This document shows, one piece after another, positions 59,411 to 64,000 of a stretch of DNA of 64,000 nt (position 1 is its first letter; every line of letters begins with the position of its first letter). The notes beneath the pieces were generated by a model. That model made no database searches, was not told the DNA's origin, and saw only the letters and a list, made by a program, of their open reading frames with translations. A program made the translations under genes and the position numbers. Source of the DNA: Liolophura sinensis (lineage: Eukaryota > Mollusca > Polyplacophora > Chitonida > Chitonidae); NCBI RefSeq assembly GCF_032854445.1, contig NC_088295.1, positions 30,066,470 to 30,130,469 of the forward strand, in the 5' to 3' direction.

Positions 59411-62400
59411 TGTAGCTTCATGCACACATCTAACGCAGGCCAGTGCAGGTTGCAGCATTGCTGACATCCTAAACCTGTAAACCGCAAATCCATTAAATAA
59501 ATAAATACATGCATCATTCGCACCAATATCTCGGTGAGCTAGACGCCACATTGCTAATCTTGACACCCTGAATCCAAGCCTATCACCAATCGTCAACGTT
59601 GTCAGCGTGAAAAACGTGGTACATGTCACGTGATAATGAATTTCATGTAAGATTAATTATAGACGGTCTTAGATATGCTGGCTACTGTTTTTTGCCAGCA
59701 AGGTCTTAAGATGAGCGATCGGTCACATCAAAATCGCGTTGACCTCCCTTACTGCCTCAATCTAAAATAGAACTAATCCAGCTTTCTTCATCAGCTCTAA
59801 GATATATACGATCCATTTTGTTTCGGCCGGACTTCTTTCACCGGTTAACTGGTAAGCTCACCCGATTACAAACAAGCATCATGTTGGGACTATTTCGTGT
59901 AAATCACATTCGGTTTCCTTCGCTGATATACCGTTGACTTCTTGTTACAAGCGTAATTCTAAGGGTGCTTTTGAAGCCATGACTATTAAAAATGTTGAAA
60001 GACTTTGTGGCGTATGTTCGTGTTTGCTTGTCGTTTTACGTCGTACTTAGTTTTTCAGTAAAATGACACATGCGTCATCAGGAGTGGGTATCAATGGCTC
60101 GTAACTGCGTGCGAGAGTTATCTTAGTCTCGTCTACAGGATTTCTCGTGAGAATGATTGTTTTAGTGTAATATATCCTTTTATCATCAGGGGGCCATTTT
60201 AGATCGAAAGCGAGGCTCAGTATATAAAAGCGTCTTATGAGAAAGGATTATTTCTATAAGAGTTTTGGTATTCAGTCAACTTCTACCTAAAAGAAAGAAG
60301 ACATAATTTATAATGTAACAGATGCTCGTACCACAAGCCCAGTGGGAGCTAGCTCGTGTCCGATAACACTGTGTAAGTTTCAGTTAGTGTTATTACCAAA
60401 GCTAAACGTGCTACCAAAACAATAAAAATAAGAGTAACACTAAAACCGCGGCTTTTGATCCGTACAGCATAAGCAATGCTTTCTCTCGGCAGAATGTCTC
60501 ATGAAAACTATACAAATTACTCAGTGGTTTGTCGCGTTCAGGCCTGTAGGGAATGGCTGGTTATTCAACCTGGAAGCGTCTGGAGATTTACACACGCTGT
60601 TTGGCAAAATAGGGATGGCGAGATTGTAAGACTCACATCGATCTATGACGGCATAATCTGCATGTTACTGCTAACATCTAATGCAGGACACCCACAAGAC
60701 TGCCAGCTTTATGATTAGTTTCCTCGGTGACAGCGTTGTGTGCAAAAAAAAAAAATTACCGGCGACAAGCGGATTAGGCTATATCCGAGGAAGACATTAG
60801 CTCAAAAATGCTCAGCCTCCTATTTCCCAGAAATGTTTACGTGAATTACATAAATGGGAATTTGTGTTGAGTTCTTCATTTTTTTATCTATGAATATGAA
60901 TTATTGAATTAAATAAATATGATTGCTGGTGCTATTACTCATTGACAAGTTGCAAATTGTAAGTCTAGACATCAACGACACCTGCAAATGACGTAAGCTG
61001 TATGGGTCAATAAATAATAACAGTTTGTTATTACGTCTCTTCCCTTGACAGTGTCCAGGGAATGTATAGCTCTCCGTCCTTACATACACGTGAAGGGGAC
61101 CGCTCCTCATGTTCCCAGACATGTTTGATAGACCCTCAGTACGATGTTAAAAATGAATCTCGAGAAATAAATTGCCAATAAACACGCCAGCGATTCGTGC
61201 GATTGAGACGGCAGATAAGGTGGGATCTAGACCAAATGTCTGCTACGTATGTGCATATAAAGAAGAAAACACTTGGACATACATCACTGATTACATACCA
61301 TGTTTCGTGTGAGGCTAATATGCTAAATTTCGTGTATGCAACACTTCTTCTGTAACTTGAAGTTATCTTACATAGAATTGATAAAACTAAAAAAAGATAT
61401 ATATGTTTTTAACATAGGCGCTATTATTGGACGTAAATGCTGGTGAGACGTAGGTGCTATTGTTTGCAAGAGTATTCTCTTCCCTCTCTTTCAATTATTC
61501 TCTTTAAAGTAACTCCAACGGTCTTATCTAAAACATGATTAGGTTAAACAAGGCTTCAGACATCGCCAACGATTGCTGTGTGCTTGTCTGTACATGAACC
61601 ACTTGCATGCCACATGGTACTTCTAAACCCTTTACCAGAATGCAATGCCGACATTGGAATAAATATCGCACCAAATATGCTTAATAAATTATGTTGGGAG
61701 GGCAGCGTGCCAACACAACGAACGACTACTAAACATATATCAGTAGCGTGTACAAAGGTGAAATCCACTGATCATTTGTATTAATTTTTCTCTTGCATAC
61801 ATGTAGTTGCACTACAGTGTCCAAAAAAAATCCATAAAAAGAGAAACACACAAGGCAAAAAAAAATTTGCATTGTCGATCACCGTAACTAATTGGGAATA
61901 CAATAAAAAACTGAGGATGAAGCTCGAATACGCAGTGTACCTTTCCGTAAAGACGCAACTTCTCAAGACAAAGTTCACAAGACAACAGATTATAGTGCAG
62001 TGAGTGCACAAAGTAAGACGTGGATTCTATTTAGTCAGAAAATCAGAGCTGATATGTACATAATTTGCGACACAATTCGGTTTGACGTTGAATTCATCGA
62101 CTATAACAACTCTCGCGAAAAACCAATTTTAGCTAACAAGACTTGTGCGACGCGTGCGAAATAGCAAATGTCCAAAAGTTGAGCTAATCATTACCATGGC
62201 GTAATCAGAAACTCTGTGATCAGATACTGAAGGTTGAGACATAAGTGACAATCAATTCACTTTAATCTACCTGTCTTTCAGGTTTTTATGTTTCGTTTTT
62301 TTCCTTGCAGTTAATCTCTTTCTGAAAAGAAAGCTAATATTAAATGGGGTAATAGATGAAACAGTAATTCCACAGCGGTTTTGCGAGCCTTTTATTTGTC

Positions 62401-64000
62401 GCTTAGTCATGATTCCTCTTTAATTATATTGATTTTCCTATAGTACAAGGCGTCTGTTTCATTATGTCTTTCTTGCTTTTGTCCGGAAGATGCGGCTGTG
62501 AAATTGAATCCGCTTCCGCTCGGAGACAGATCGTTGTGAATCGATAGTCAGTGACAAAAGTGTCAGAAATGTGGCCGTTCTCCTAGTATGTTATCAATTA
62601 AGGCTGATGCTTCTTACAAATTGGACATCCAGAAATTGTTATATCACACTCAAATACGGGTCGCCGGTACATAAAAAAACTTATCAGTAAAATAAGATTG
62701 AATCTGTATGCGTGTTCCGTAACAACTGTGCTTTGGACTTCAGAGCGTTCCCTGTCTGCTCCTCTGCCCCCTTCCCACACCACAAAACAACCCCAACCTC
62801 TGTTGCTTCCCTCCTCATAATTTCGTTGCAGCAGAACACACATTACTAGCTTTGTAAAGATTAGAGTTGTACATTTTCGTCTTACTATGACCCTTATGAG
62901 GACGATAGTGATATAAGTGCTGCAAAACAATGATATCTTGCCACTGATTGCCGGGGCTCGAGTCGAGGATTTTCAACATTTCTTTTTATTCACTGTTCTC
63001 AGGTACCCCACCAAACAAAGCCAATGGCTTTATCAACATGCCATTTGTAGCTTAAAGCTTCATGCATAAGAATATTGCGGTGGCGATTTGACAACGGTTA
63101 AGGGATATATTGCTAAACTTAGTTTTGGCGGACAAAAGGTCAATAGTAAAAAGCACAGTTTTATAGTTTTTAAGTAATAGGGAACTTTTCCATAAATGTC
63201 TAACATTATAGCATTTCGCGGAATGAAACCTAAACTACATCATTGAGCTCTTTAGAATGTTTTTTAACCACAGTATTAAGGCTAGTATATGTAACATTTA
63301 ACTCTTTAGAAAATCTTTCCCGGGCACAGTGTCAGTTTTATTGTCAGCCTTTTCAAATCCCTCCCTACAAAGTTAAAACCAGCTAAAGCCTCGATCTCGA
63401 TTTACACTCTAGAACTTACCATCTCTACTTTTCCAGTAAATCGAAATCAGGGACATACGGAATGTCCAGTAAAATCTTCCTGGAACGGCTTTGTCTCTGA
63501 ATCTTTTACACAAACCTTTTTAAGTGATATAAGGTGATAAGTAGTCTCCCTAATACGACAACCCATTACATTAGTGCTTAAGTTCGTTTGTTTTCGAATG
63601 CAAGCTAGTATACTTCAACCTGGCATCTCTAAGCGGATTGAGCACTTAGGCTGTTTAAACGTCTACTGAAATTACAGTCGGATTTAAAATTCCAGCTAAG
63701 TTCATTTCTACACAGACAAGTAGAGACAAGTACTAAGAGTAGATTTTATACTAGCTAAACACTAATAACAGAGTTTCTGGATGATGTTCGCCCCATGTAT
63801 AAAGGATTTTACGTTTCACATTCCTGGCTGTACATGTGTTAGTCCACGCATTGAATGGCTGTCGTTTGGAGAATGTTGGGATTTCACATGTCATATTTCA
63901 ATTGGAATTTCAAATCCAAGTTCCCTTAAGGTTTAAATTCTACTGCATTTTGAAGAGTGGCTGCAAATGTTTAAGATACACGCGTCGATACAGGTCAAAA
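59411..64000. other. Long non-coding stretch to window end
   Basis: No gene supported. A weak SINE-type tail at about 60021-60066 (TCGTTTTACGTCGTACTTAG, TTTTTCAG) is the only repeat noticed. ORFs up to 110 codons show no family features. Confidence 0.4.

Overview
The window looks like nuclear DNA from an animal, probably a mollusc (bivalve or other lophotrochozoan). It has low gene density, an intronless neuropeptide-type GPCR exon, many copies of two tRNA-derived SINE families of the kind common in mollusc genomes, a Ty3/gypsy LTR retrotransposon, hairpin MITEs and several minisatellites. The species assignment is inferred from repeat style, not proven. There are no bacterial-type operons, rRNA genes, true tRNA genes or CRISPR arrays.

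Layout. (1) 1-5231, minus strand: most of an LTR retrotransposon running off the left edge. Reading right to left it has an LTR, a tRNA-Pro-like primer site, gag (coiled coil, capsid-like region, CCHC knuckle), an aspartic protease (DTGA), an integrase (HHCC, D,D35E, GPY motif) and then reverse transcriptase (YIDD). Integrase before RT in an element whose enzymes look Ty3/gypsy-like is the Gmr1-type order. One frameshift lies in a CT microsatellite inside gag; otherwise about 1,200 codons are open. (2) 5.2-19.4 kb: non-coding, with SINEs, a 58-bp array, a 57-bp array and a hairpin MITE. (3) 19.7-20.7 kb, plus strand: the one confident host gene, a rhodopsin-family receptor most like CCHamide/bombesin-type receptors. 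(4) 20.7-38.6 kb: non-coding, with a 62-bp array, G-quadruplex motifs, SINEs and a second MITE that carries a nested SINE. (5) 38.83-52.0 kb: a direct tandem duplication of a unit of about 6.5 kb. The copies differ by SINE insertions with matching empty sites in the other copy and contain a near-identical block. Small exon-like fragments are present, including one cut by the duplication boundary. (6) 52.0-64.0 kb: a 43-bp array, one full SINE and otherwise featureless DNA.

The strongest points are the integrase-before-RT retrotransposon, the tandem duplication with internal filled and empty SINE sites, the shared 3' tail of the two SINE families (suggesting one LINE partner), and the receptor that lacks an extracellular N-terminus in this exon while an in-frame ORF sits just upstream, separated by one TGA.
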